Shown here one piece after another: positions 34,638-43,304 of a stretch of DNA of 64,000 nt. Under the pieces are notes generated by a model, which searched no databases, was not told the DNA's origin, and saw only the letters and a list, made by a program, of their open reading frames with translations. Within the stretch, counting starts at the first letter, position 1, and every line of letters begins with the position of its first letter. The DNA comes from CAZBME01 sp964645835. GTDB lineage: Bacteria; Desulfobacterota; Syntrophia; Syntrophales; UBA8958. The stretch is from positions 1 through 64,000 of the forward strand of contig CAZYDG010000012.1 of assembly GCA_964645835.1 (NCBI GenBank), read 5' to 3'. A program made the translations under genes and the position numbers.

Positions 34638-35030
34638 ATGAGCGAAGATGTCAAAAAAAGAACTCAGGAAACAGCAAACACCCTTTTCGGCAAAGGTGTG
34701 AAAATGGACCCCCCTTATCTGATGTGGCGTGAATTTGATAAAGATCTTGCCAACGATTTTTCACGATTTATAACCGGCAACCTTTATTCACGAACTGTCT
34801 TAACCCTTCCCGAACGGCAGATGGTCGCTTGTGCAATGCTCGCGGCCATTCGGGCGACAGGCGAATTAAAGCTTCACGTGAATGCGGCGTTAAACGTGGG
34901 TTGCGATCCCAAAAAACTGGCAGAGATTTTCTTCCAGGTTGCGACTTATGCAGGTATGCCTGCCGTGAATGAAGCGCTTGAAGTCTACAAGGATGTGCTA
35001 AAAGAACGGGGAGAATGGCCGATTAAATGA
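34638..35030 (+). CDS. Carboxymuconolactone decarboxylase/AhpD-family protein
   Basis: A 130-residue all-helical protein of the CMD family: LSRTVLTLPERQMVACAMLAA-type helices, followed by ELKLHVNAALNVGCDPKKLAEIFFQVATYAGMPAVNEAL. The CxxC of AhpD is absent; there is a single cysteine in VACAM and one in GCDPK, so it is more like gamma-carboxymuconolactone decarboxylase itself, whose HxxxALxxG region is conserved here as HVNAALNVG. AAGGAG precedes the ATG by about 10 bases. It has its own strong promoter. The specific reaction is unknown; a lactone or peroxide-linked role is possible. Confidence 0.88.
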   Translation: MSEDVKKRTQETANTLFGKGVKMDPPYLMWREFDKDLANDFSRFITGNLYSRTVLTLPERQMVACAMLAAIRATGELKLHVNAALNVGCDPKKLAEIFFQVATYAGMPAVNEALEVYKDVLKERGEWPIK

Positions 35031-35058
35031 AAGCCGGCTGGAAATCGGGTATTCACAA

Positions 35059-35736
35059 ATGGTTGAACTGACACAGGGAAAACCTCTCATCAAAAGCAAA
35101 ACAGAAACCGCCCTGCTGGTAATCGATATGCAGATATATCAGGCCGGCGAGGGCGGTAATCTGCCACACTATTTTGGTTTCATAAATGGCCCGGATGCAG
35201 AAGAAAGCGCCGTCCGGCGAGGAAGAGAGGTTGTGCCCGTAATCCGAAGACTGCTTTCGGCTTTCAGGGACACTTCGGCTTGCGTGGTATTTACGGCCTT
35301 CGGATCGCTCACGGAAGACGGATCCGACCTTGTTCCTTATGTACGGCTTTGGAACAGGAAATGCCGGGAACGGTTTGGGTTCCCCGCAATCGTTTCCGTA
35401 AGCGACCCCGGTTATGTGATCATACCCGATATTTCTCCGCTTCCCAATGAGCCCGTCATCAACAAGACGGCTCAAGGGGCATTTAATTCCTCCATAATCG
35501 ATCATGTTCTCCGGCAAAGGGGAATAAATACAATCGTTGCAACTGGGATGTACACGAACCATTGCGTCATGTCCACCTGCATCGGCGCCGCCGATGCAGG
35601 ATATCGTGTCATTGTGCCGGAAGACGCCGTAGGCTCGTGGAACCAGGACCAGCACGAACAGGCGCTTGACATGATGCGAACGTGGGTGATTCGAACATCC
35701 AGCGACAGAATCATCAGAGAATTGGCCCTTCCCTAG
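35059..35736 (+). CDS. Isochorismatase-family cysteine hydrolase
   Basis: A 225-residue hydrolase with D23 in LLVIDMQ, the lysine in VINKTAQGAFNSS, and the nucleophile in TGMYTNHCVMSTC. The long insertion around residues 30-110, containing LVPYVRLWNRKCRERFG, resembles larger members such as N-carbamoylsarcosine or ureidoacrylate amidohydrolases. No strong ribosome site precedes the ATG, which comes 28 bases after the CMD gene stop, so translation may be coupled. It likely hydrolyses an amide or an enol-ether-type bond in a small molecule. A palindromic repeat copy begins immediately after its stop codon. Confidence 0.9.
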   Translation: MVELTQGKPLIKSKTETALLVIDMQIYQAGEGGNLPHYFGFINGPDAEESAVRRGREVVPVIRRLLSAFRDTSACVVFTAFGSLTEDGSDLVPYVRLWNRKCRERFGFPAIVSVSDPGYVIIPDISPLPNEPVINKTAQGAFNSSIIDHVLRQRGINTIVATGMYTNHCVMSTCIGAADAGYRVIVPEDAVGSWNQDQHEQALDMMRTWVIRTSSDRIIRELALP

Positions 35737-35882
35737 CAGGCTGTCGAAAAACGCCCATCTACTGCGTTGCGCTTCAAGCCTCCCCGGCCTTCGCCGGGGC
35801 AGGCTACATCGATGTACTTCTATGTACGCCTCATTTCTCAGCTTTTGCGAGCCCTGCAGATGGACGTTTTTCACCAGTCTGT
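35737..35882. repeat. Dispersed palindromic repeat, full copy 2, with GC hairpin insert
   Basis: Starts CAGGCTGTCGAAAAACGCCC and ends TTTTTCACCAGTCTG. In its left arm an extra perfect hairpin CCCCGGC-CTTC-GCCGGGG (35782-35799) is inserted, lengthening the element to about 146 bp. The centre GTAC-TTCTAT-GTAC hairpin is conserved. It begins 1 base past the stop codon of the preceding gene, so it can act as a terminator. Confidence 0.85.
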
Positions 35883-35988
35883 TAGTGGCGGCTTTGGGAC
35901 TCCATAGGGTTGACCGGAAAAATTTCTTGGCGTATGTTGATGTGACAATAAAACATCGATTCCTTATGGAGAGAAAGTCGCTGTAGAT

Positions 35989-36117
35989 ATGGCCGAAAAA
36001 GGATTGAGCTGCTCGCCATTTCGAGTGCCCATTTCCCGCATGGCAGCAGCCAAGGCCGCATTGGCAGAACGGATGCAGGCAAACGAGAGCGGCACACCGG
36101 GACGAGGCTGGAAATAA
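35989..36117 (+). CDS. Possible short ORF (42 codons) or gene remnant
   Basis: The open frame MAEKGLSCSPFRVPISRM... ends GRGWK before TAA. It is in a 350-bp gap otherwise without genes. The amino-acid composition looks coding (Ala/Lys/Glu helix, no rare repeats), and the frame is open back to 35941. There is no ribosome site at proper distance, so this may be the 3' end of a decayed gene. I do not recognise it. Confidence 0.3.
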   Translation: MAEKGLSCSPFRVPISRMAAAKAALAERMQANESGTPGRGWK

Positions 36118-36232
36118 TGTAAAAGAAACAGACGCACACGAATAATTTCTTCAAACAGCCAAAGGCAACCCATGCCACTTAAAATTAGCAGGTTTAATTG
36201 CCAAAGTAATAAATGGTAGTAGAGGTAGAGCC

Positions 36233-39214
36233 ATGCGCAAAATTAAAATCATCCTCATCTGTCTGGTTACGTTACTGGCGCTTATTGGCGTCGCCGGTTT
36301 TTTTATCGTGCCTCCGATTGCCAAATCGATATTAACGGACAAGCTCTCCCAGGCATTGAAACGTCCTGTCTCAATACAGTCCATTACTATAAACCCCTAT
36401 GCGCTTAGCGCCACAATTCGGGGTTTTGAAATCGCGGAGCCCGCCGGAAAGGAAAAGTTCATTTCCTTTGATGAACTGTATGTAAATCTGGACAGTCTTT
36501 CCATTTTCAAGCGGGCCTTGATTCTAAAGGAAATCAGGTTAGCGGGACCTTACGCCCGGATTATCCGCAATCCCGACGCCACCTATAACTTCTCCGATCT
36601 ATTAATCAAACCTGCCGAGAAAAAGGAGGACAAGAAAGCCGATTCATTTCATTTCTCCCTGAACAACATCCACATTGAAAAGGGAAGCGCAGATTTCTGG
36701 GACGGACCGAAGAAGACCAAACACACCGTTCGGGATCTGAAAATTGCCATTCCTTTCATCTCAAATATGGACTATCTGATTCATCAATATACACAACCAG
36801 TATTGTCTGCAACTATCAATGGAGATCCCTATCTGTTGCAAGGGCGGACAAAACCTTTTGAGGACTCCCTGGAATCCTATTTCGACATCGACATTAAGGA
36901 TATCGATATCCCCTATTATCTGGCTTATGTGCCCATGGATTTGAATTTCAAGCTGCTGTCAGGCAAGGTAGACACCAAGCTCCAGATTATCTTTACGGAA
37001 TTCAAAAAAAAGAAGCCCTCCCTAAACATCCATGGCGCTGTGGCCCTCCGAGACCTGTCTATCGACGATAAGAAGGATCATCCCTTATTGCGGGCGCCGT
37101 CAGTGAATGTGGAACTCGCAGCCATTGAACCTTTCACGCCTCTCTATCATGTGGGAAAGGTGACCATCACCTCACCGGAGATCAACATCCACCGGGATAA
37201 AAAGGGTGACCTCAACCTCATGGCACTGATCCCCCCAGACAAACAGAAAGACAAGCAAAAGAAGGGAAAAGCCCTCAAGCCGGAAAAGAAGCCGGAAGGA
37301 AAGTCATCAACTCAAGCCCCGCTGCCTTTGCAGGTGGATGAGCTGCTGATTGATGGCGCGAAAATCACGTTCAGGGATGAAAAGCCAAATGACCAGGTAT
37401 CACTCGGCTTGGATCAACTGCATCTGAAGGTCAACGATTTTTCGATGAAAAAGGACGCCAAAAGCCGGCTGGAACTGGCAACGGAATTCGGTAAAAGAGG
37501 GCAAATCTCCGCCATGGGGCCTTTTACGGTTGATCCGTTGTCCGCCGAACTGGCCCTCAAGCTTGACAGCATCGATCTTCGCACGCTCCAGGGTTATTTT
37601 AACGATAAAGTGAAAATCACTTTGACTAACGGGGCCATGACCGCAGCAGGCAATATGACTCTCAAAGATCTCAAAGGAAAAGGCTTGACGGCAACATATA
37701 ATGGCAAATGCCTGATCGCCAATTTCAGTTCCATCGACAAACAAAACGGCGATGATTTTCTTAAATGGAAATCCCTGTATTTCAGCGACATGCATGTGGG
37801 CTATAACCCCCTGTCCGTCAACATCCGGCAGATAGCCCTTGCAGATTTTTATGCGGGCATCATCATTGATGACGACGGCGTCCTGAATCTGCAAAATATT
37901 GTAGCTGAAGACAAACCTGCGGCAAAAGCGGCACCGGCGGCGGCTCAGGAGAAATCACCGGTGTCTGAGAAAAGCGACTCAATGCCTGCTAAAGGGGCAA
38001 CGCCCGCCAAGAGCCCTGAAAATCTAATTAAAATCGGTGCAATAACCCTGCAGGGAGGGACCATCGACTTCACTGATCGTTCCGTTGATCCGGATTACTC
38101 GGCCAATCTTTCCCAGATCGGGGGAAGGGTTTCAGGTCTGTCCTCCATTGATGAGAAGCCAGCGGAAGTGGAGCTCCGGGGGAAATACAACAATTCCATG
38201 CCCGCGGAAATCACAGGAAAGATAAGTCCTCTCCGGAAAGATCTCCTGGTGGATCTGAAAGCCTCTTTCAAGGGGATGGATCTCAGCAGCGCATCCCCCT
38301 ATTCCGGAAAGTACATAGGTTACAACATCCAGAAAGGCCAGCTGTCATTTGACCTGAAGTATTTGATCGTCAATCGGAAGCTGGAATCGGAAAACAAGAT
38401 CTTCGTCGACCAGCTGACCCTGGGTAACAGGGTGGAAAGCCCACAGGCTACGACTCTTCCCGTTGGGCTCGCCATTGCCCTTTTGAAAGACAGGAAGGGG
38501 GAGATCAACCTGGACGTCCCCGTAACAGGAAGCCTGGATGATCCGCAATTCAGCATTTTCCGTCTCGTCCTCCAGGTGCTGGGGAACCTCATCACCAAGG
38601 CGGTGACAGCACCTTTCGCGCTTTTGGGCAGTCTTGTGGGTGGAGGTGAGGAGTTGGGTTATCTGGAATTTGACTATGGCAGATCCGTTGTATCAGATAC
38701 CAATTTGAAGAAAATCCAGACGCTGGCCAAGGCGCTCAATGACCGGCCGGCGCTTAAACTCGATATCGAGGGGCACGTGGATCCGGTGAATGACCGTGAA
38801 GGTCTGAAAAAAGTTCAGATCGAACGGAAAATGAAGGCCCGCAAATTGAACGATATGGTCAGTCGGAATCTTCCCACACTGCCCGCAGAAGATATCAATA
38901 TCCCGGCCTCGGAATATGAAAAATACCTGACGCAGGTTTACAGGGCGGAATCCTTTCCCAAGCCTCGCAATGCCATCGGGATGATCAAGGCGCTGCCTGT
39001 CGCTGAAATGGAAAAGTTGCTCATGACCCATGCCATCGTCAAGGATGATGACCTGAGGCTGCTTGCAATACAACGGGCTCAGATGGTTAAAGATCTGTTC
39101 CTGAAGACCGGTCAGATAACACCCGACAGGATTTTCCTCATTGAATCAAAAACGCTGGCGCCGGAAAAGAAGGAAAAACTAAAAGACAGCCGTGTAGATT
39201 TCAAGCTGAAATAG
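36233..39214 (+). CDS. AsmA-like DUF748 envelope protein
   Basis: 993 residues, anchored by an N-terminal transmembrane helix (about residues 5-28) with the rest in the periplasm. Repeated AsmA/DUF748 blocks are visible: an N-terminal SQALKRPVSIQSITINPYALSATI-type block, FDELYVNLD, and a later repeat around QKGQLSFDLKYLIVNRKLES. A linker rich in Lys/Pro/Ala (about residues 335-360 and 560-600) separates them. The C-terminus has an OmpA-like segment (LDIEGHVDPVNDREG). These proteins are thought to form long lipid-transfer bridges or outer-membrane assembly factors; that role is known of the wider AsmA family and inferred here. GAGGTAGAG precedes the ATG. Confidence 0.9.
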   Translation: MRKIKIILICLVTLLALIGVAGFFIVPPIAKSILTDKLSQALKRPVSIQSITINPYALSATIRGFEIAEPAGKEKFISFDELYVNLDSLSIFKRALILKEIRLAGPYARIIRNPDATYNFSDLLIKPAEKKEDKKADSFHFSLNNIHIEKGSADFWDGPKKTKHTVRDLKIAIPFISNMDYLIHQYTQPVLSATINGDPYLLQGRTKPFEDSLESYFDIDIKDIDIPYYLAYVPMDLNFKLLSGKVDTKLQIIFTEFKKKKPSLNIHGAVALRDLSIDDKKDHPLLRAPSVNVELAAIEPFTPLYHVGKVTITSPEINIHRDKKGDLNLMALIPPDKQKDKQKKGKALKPEKKPEGKSSTQAPLPLQVDELLIDGAKITFRDEKPNDQVSLGLDQLHLKVNDFSMKKDAKSRLELATEFGKRGQISAMGPFTVDPLSAELALKLDSIDLRTLQGYFNDKVKITLTNGAMTAAGNMTLKDLKGKGLTATYNGKCLIANFSSIDKQNGDDFLKWKSLYFSDMHVGYNPLSVNIRQIALADFYAGIIIDDDGVLNLQNIVAEDKPAAKAAPAAAQEKSPVSEKSDSMPAKGATPAKSPENLIKIGAITLQGGTIDFTDRSVDPDYSANLSQIGGRVSGLSSIDEKPAEVELRGKYNNSMPAEITGKISPLRKDLLVDLKASFKGMDLSSASPYSGKYIGYNIQKGQLSFDLKYLIVNRKLESENKIFVDQLTLGNRVESPQATTLPVGLAIALLKDRKGEINLDVPVTGSLDDPQFSIFRLVLQVLGNLITKAVTAPFALLGSLVGGGEELGYLEFDYGRSVVSDTNLKKIQTLAKALNDRPALKLDIEGHVDPVNDREGLKKVQIERKMKARKLNDMVSRNLPTLPAEDINIPASEYEKYLTQVYRAESFPKPRNAIGMIKALPVAEMEKLLMTHAIVKDDDLRLLAIQRAQMVKDLFLKTGQITPDRIFLIESKTLAPEKKEKLKDSRVDFKLK

Positions 39215-39280
39215 CTTGCAGTGCAACGCAGCAGACGCCGTTCCCGCGAAAGCGTGGGATGGGCGTTTTTCAACAGCCTT
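39214..39280. repeat. Half copy of the dispersed palindromic repeat, with insert
   Basis: On the minus strand AAGGCTGTTGAAAAACGCCC, then the CCCACGCTTTCGCGGGAACGG insert, then CTGCTGCGTTGCACTGCAAGC. It overlaps the last base of the DUF748 stop codon and precedes the next gene by 26 bases. Confidence 0.75.
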
Positions 39281-39306
39281 CTAATCACGATAGGAGAGCA
39301 AAACAT

Positions 39307-41499
39307 ATGACCAACAATCAGTCCTCCCTTCCATTTGGTAATTCTTCATATCGCTGGACCTTCTTCAGGGCCGGCGGGTTTGACCAGGTAAGGCTGGCTT
39401 CCGGCACCGACCTGATGGCTCTTGATCAACTGGACCAAAAACTCTGGGTTGCCCTTAGTTGTCCAACACATGGTCTTGAATTCGATGATAAAACCCTGGC
39501 GCTACTCGATGAGGATCAAGACGGACGAATTCGCGCCCAAGAGATTATCGCGGCGGTCAAGTGGTCAGGTTTGATGCTGAAGGATCCCGATGACCTGCTC
39601 AAAGGGACCTCCATTCTTCCCCTCACCGCCATAAACAATGAATCTCCCGAAGGCAGGCAGATTCTCAGCTCGGCCCGGCAGATTCTTTTTAGTTTGGGCA
39701 AAGCTGATGCGACTGAAATCAGCCTTGAAGATACGTCGGACACCACAAAGATCATCTCCAGGACGCGGTTCAACGGTGACGGTATTATTGCGGCGGATGC
39801 ATCCGATGACGCTGTCATTCAAAAAACCATCAACGATATTATAGACTGCATGGGCGCCGACGAAGACCGCAGCGGGAAACCGGGTATCTCTCAGGAAAAG
39901 CTTGACCGGTTTCTCGAAGAGGCCCAGTCCTGTTCGGACTGGTGGCAGGAAGCGGAAAATGATGCGGCCCTTATCCTACCGCTGGGTGACCGAATGGATG
40001 CCGCCACCTCCGCCTTCCATGCAGTCCGAGGTAAAGTGGATGACTATTTCACCAGGTGCCGGTTAGCTGCTTTTGATATCCGTGCTCTGGGCGCCCTCAA
40101 CCGGCAGGAGGAGGAATATATCGCCTTTGCCGATAAGACCCTTTCTCCGACACTTGAAGAGGCGTCAGGATTTCCACTTGCACACATCAATATCGGCAAA
40201 CCGCTGCCTTTGAAGGAAGGGATCAACCCCGCCTGGATCACCGCCATGGCGTCCTTCGATGCCGACGTCGTCTATCCATTACTTGGAGAAAAGGAGTCCA
40301 TCACAGAGACGGAATGGGGGCACATCAACGCCACATTCTCCGCCCATGGCAAGTGGCTCGAGAGAAAACCCTTCTCCTCAATGGATAAGCTCGGTGTCGA
40401 ACGTGTGCGGGAGATTCTGGCAAGTCCGGCAAAGGAAACCATTACGGAACTGATTTCCCAAGACAAGGCTATGGAGTCTGAATTCAACAACATTGCATCT
40501 GTGGACAAGCTTGTACGTTACAATCGGGATTTATTTACCCTGCTGAATAACTTCGTCTCTTTCAGTGATTTCTATACGCGCAAGGACAAGTCGGTCTTCC
40601 AGGCAGGTACGCTATATTTAGACGGTCGCAGTTGCGATCTGTGCGTGCGCGTCAATGACATAGACAAGCATGTAACCCTGGCCGCACTCAGTCGCATTTA
40701 TCTTGCTTACTGCGAATGTACGAGAAAGAAAGGAACGGAAAAAATGATCATTGCAGCCGCTTTTACCAGCGGCGATTCCGATTTTCTCATGACGGGGCGT
40801 AACGGCGTATTTTATGACCGCTCGGGACAGGACTGGGATGCAACGATCGTCAGGATCATCGAAAATCCCATCAGTATCCGCCAAGCCTTCTGGAGCCCTT
40901 ATAAACGTATAGGTAAAATGATCGGCAATCAGATCCACAAGTTTGCTTCTGCCCGCGAAAAATCGGTCATGGACAAGGCAGACGCCGGCATCACAAAAAC
41001 TGCTCAGAAAGTGGAGGCTGCCAAACCAGATCCACACGTTCCACCTCCTTTCGATGTTGGCAAATTTGCCGGTATTTTCGCCGCTATCGGTCTTGCCCTT
41101 GGAGCCATCGGTACAGCTCTTGCTGCAATATTCACCGGCTTTTTGAAACTGCTGTGGTGGCAGATGCCCATTGTCGTTGCCGGATTGATGCTGCTCATTT
41201 CAGGCCCCTCCATGATTATTGCCTGGTTGAAATTGCGGCAACGCAACCTCGCACCCATTCTGGATGCCTGTGGTTGGGCCATTAACGCCAGAGTCCGAAT
41301 CAATGTGGCCTTCGGTAGTTCATTGACTAAAGTGGCTGCCCTGCCGATGGGGACCATCAGCAAGCTGGAAGATCCCTTCGCCGACAAAAAGAGTCTCTGG
41401 CCCAGGGTGATCGTTGTGGTACTGATCCTTGCCGGAATTTTATATCTCCTGAACCTGCAAGGCATCCTTTATAAATGGATGTCAATAATATTGCATTAG
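39307..41499 (+). CDS. Large EF-hand-like membrane protein of unknown function
   Basis: 730 residues from the ATG at 39307, preferred over a GTG 16 codons upstream because AGGAG lies 10 bases before it. The N-terminal 70 residues hold a hydrophilic domain; at about 58-72 there is a canonical EF-hand loop (DEDQDGRIRAQE, with acidic residues at positions 1, 3, 5 and 12). Two weaker EF-like loops follow (FNGDGIIAADASDD and DEDRSGKPGISQE). The long central part is soluble. The C-terminus has two or three hydrophobic helices (IFAAIGLALGAIGTALAAIF, MPIVVAGLMLLISGPSMIIAW) and a last helix near the end, so the soluble domain is membrane-tethered. Similar long proteins occur in related anaerobes; the function is unknown. 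It follows the DUF748 gene and may work in the envelope with it. Confidence 0.82.
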   Translation: MTNNQSSLPFGNSSYRWTFFRAGGFDQVRLASGTDLMALDQLDQKLWVALSCPTHGLEFDDKTLALLDEDQDGRIRAQEIIAAVKWSGLMLKDPDDLLKGTSILPLTAINNESPEGRQILSSARQILFSLGKADATEISLEDTSDTTKIISRTRFNGDGIIAADASDDAVIQKTINDIIDCMGADEDRSGKPGISQEKLDRFLEEAQSCSDWWQEAENDAALILPLGDRMDAATSAFHAVRGKVDDYFTRCRLAAFDIRALGALNRQEEEYIAFADKTLSPTLEEASGFPLAHINIGKPLPLKEGINPAWITAMASFDADVVYPLLGEKESITETEWGHINATFSAHGKWLERKPFSSMDKLGVERVREILASPAKETITELISQDKAMESEFNNIASVDKLVRYNRDLFTLLNNFVSFSDFYTRKDKSVFQAGTLYLDGRSCDLCVRVNDIDKHVTLAALSRIYLAYCECTRKKGTEKMIIAAAFTSGDSDFLMTGRNGVFYDRSGQDWDATIVRIIENPISIRQAFWSPYKRIGKMIGNQIHKFASAREKSVMDKADAGITKTAQKVEAAKPDPHVPPPFDVGKFAGIFAAIGLALGAIGTALAAIFTGFLKLLWWQMPIVVAGLMLLISGPSMIIAWLKLRQRNLAPILDACGWAINARVRINVAFGSSLTKVAALPMGTISKLEDPFADKKSLWPRVIVVVLILAGILYLLNLQGILYKWMSIILH

Positions 41500-41620
41500 G
41501 CTGTTTCGAAGAGATGCTGGATTATCTTCTTTTTTTCTCGTTTTTCTTTGACATCTTGCAGTGTTTTTCATAAATTCATCATTTTGAACTGATTTATTGC
41601 CAAATACACGCGAGGTGCCC

Positions 41621-42517
41621 ATGAAAAGCCGATTTGTCATTATGATACTTTTATTTATGTCTTTGATGATGACCCACCAGTTATTGTCTGACGCCTACAG
41701 CACTGAAACACCTCAAAAGGCGCTGGCAGCTCAAAAGATAAAAAAAGCACACCAGTCCGGCCACGCAGTTGATCGTGCGGAAATCTTTGTAGAACCCATC
41801 ACGGGCATGATGTTTATCTTTGTAAAGGGCGGCTGCTTTCAGATGGGGGATACGTTCGGCGATGGCGACAGCAATGAAAGGCCGGTTCACAAGGTTTGTA
41901 TCGATGATCTTTACGTGGGAAAATACAAAGTGACACAGAAGCAATGGCGGACACTCATGGGAAACAATCCGTCAAGCTACGGAAATGAAGATGATTACCC
42001 CGTAGATTCTGTGAGCTGGAATGATGCAAACGACTTCGTTAAGAAAATGAACAACAAAACGGGAAAGATTTTCCGTTTGCCGACGGAAGCGGAATGGGAA
42101 TATGCGGCACGAAGCGGAGGGAAAAAAGAGAAGTACGCCGGCTTTTCCGAAGACAGTCAAATATATCGTTACGGCAATTTCTGCGATATCAACTGCGACT
42201 TAAAAACAGCGACAACGGGACAGAATGACGGCTATAAAAACACATCGCCCGTCGGCAGCTATCAGCCCAACGGCCTGGGGCTATATGACATGACGGGCAA
42301 CGTTTGGGAATGGTGTTCGGACTGGTATGGAATTGATTATTATAAGGAATCGCCGTCCAAGAATCCTCAGGGACCGCCCAAAGAGACATCCCGCGTCCTT
42401 CGCGGAGGGTCTTGGGGAAGCATTCCCGCATACGTGCGCACGACAAACAGAGGCTATTCAACACCCGAATACAGGGACAGTTACATTGGGTTCCGTCTGG
42501 TAATGCCTCTGAAGTGA
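41621..42517 (+). CDS. Exported SUMF1-domain protein lacking the formylglycine-generating cysteines
   Basis: 298 residues from the ATG at 41621 (AGGTG upstream, signal peptide MKSRFVIMILLFMSLMM). An upstream TTG gives a poor extension. The FGE-sulfatase (SUMF1) fold is clear: GGCFQMGDTFGDGDSNERPVH, YKVTQKQW, RLPTEAEWEYAAR, GLYDMTGNVWEWCSDWY, RGGSW, and a final YIGFRLV. In true formylglycine-generating enzymes two cysteines lie between RGGSW and the GFR end; here that stretch (GSIPAYVRTTNRGYSTPE) has none. It is therefore probably a periplasmic binding or regulatory member of the family, not a sulfatase-activating enzyme. No sulfatase is nearby. Confidence 0.88.
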   Translation: MKSRFVIMILLFMSLMMTHQLLSDAYSTETPQKALAAQKIKKAHQSGHAVDRAEIFVEPITGMMFIFVKGGCFQMGDTFGDGDSNERPVHKVCIDDLYVGKYKVTQKQWRTLMGNNPSSYGNEDDYPVDSVSWNDANDFVKKMNNKTGKIFRLPTEAEWEYAARSGGKKEKYAGFSEDSQIYRYGNFCDINCDLKTATTGQNDGYKNTSPVGSYQPNGLGLYDMTGNVWEWCSDWYGIDYYKESPSKNPQGPPKETSRVLRGGSWGSIPAYVRTTNRGYSTPEYRDSYIGFRLVMPLK

Positions 42518-42554
42518 TGTCGAAGGCTGCCCAAAATTGAGTTTTTCAACAGTC

Positions 42555-43112
42555 TTATTTGGTCGGTTTTTCTTCCGCAGGCATGATGATGATATTCTGC
42601 CCTTTCGCATCTTTCGTCGTTTGTCGGGACTTTAGCGTTGTCTTGGCATTCACCATCCCCACATTAACAGGGATGGAAATGACATGTATCATGTTCTTTT
42701 CATTGAATATCCCGCTGACAAAGACATTGAAGTACAACCTTCCTTCCCGTAATGGGACAATTGTGACATTTTCCGTGACAACATCGTTGCGTAGACGGCT
42801 ACCGTAAGACTTACTGAAGGCTCCTGAGGGAAACAGGCTTAGCCCCTCTTCGGTTTTGATTTCCAATTTCAAACTGCTCACGTCGGAAAGGGTTTTGACG
42901 GTGATGTTCACCGGTATACGGTCTCCAGAGTCGTTTTGTGCAGGAACTGTATAGGAAATGTCGATGGGCGCTGACGCCTTCCCCTTGGATGAGGCCTTTT
43001 TGCTGAATGCAGGTTCAACCATAAAGGCCAAATGCCACAACATCACCATGAATCCTACGAGTGAGAACAAAAGCCAATACCTTTTTAACGAATGTTTACA
43101 CGGAATCTTCAT
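42555..43112 (-). CDS. Hypothetical exported or anchored beta-rich protein
   Basis: A 185-residue protein with one N-terminal hydrophobic helix (about residues 12-32), then a Lys/Ser-rich linker (KKASSKGKAS) and a soluble domain of alternating strands ending with many Thr/Lys/Gln. The pattern (PVNITVKTLSDVSSLKLEIKTEEGL, LYFNVFVSGIF) suggests an Ig-like beta-sandwich in the periplasm. GGAGG precedes the ATG. The gene converges on the SUMF1-domain gene and is bordered on both sides by repeat ends. I do not recognise a family. Confidence 0.75.
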   Translation of the reverse strand: MKIPCKHSLKRYWLLFSLVGFMVMLWHLAFMVEPAFSKKASSKGKASAPIDISYTVPAQNDSGDRIPVNITVKTLSDVSSLKLEIKTEEGLSLFPSGAFSKSYGSRLRNDVVTENVTIVPLREGRLYFNVFVSGIFNEKNMIHVISIPVNVGMVNAKTTLKSRQTTKDAKGQNIIIMPAEEKPTK

Positions 43113-43167
43113 GAGTTGATTTGCCTCCCGCTTGATTATTAGCCGACCACAGCCATTGTCCCACTAT

Positions 43168-43291
43168 CAGGCTGTTGAAAAACGCCCATCTGCTGCGTTA
43201 CGCCGCAAGCTTCGTCAATCGACGTACTTCTATGTACGACTCTTTCCTCAGCTTTTGCGCGCCTTGCATCTGGGCATTTTTGAACAGCCTG
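43168..43291. repeat. Dispersed palindromic repeat, full copy 3
   Basis: CAGGCTGTTGAAAAACGCCC ... TTTTTGAACAGCCTG, 124 bp, the cleanest copy. The arms can be read inward as CTGTTGAAAAA/CTGTTCAAAAA, CGCCCATCTGCTGCG/TGCCCAGATGC, with the central CGTAC-TTCTAT-GTACG hairpin. It lies between two minus-strand genes. Confidence 0.88.
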
Positions 43292-43304
43292 TTATAATAG
43301 AACC

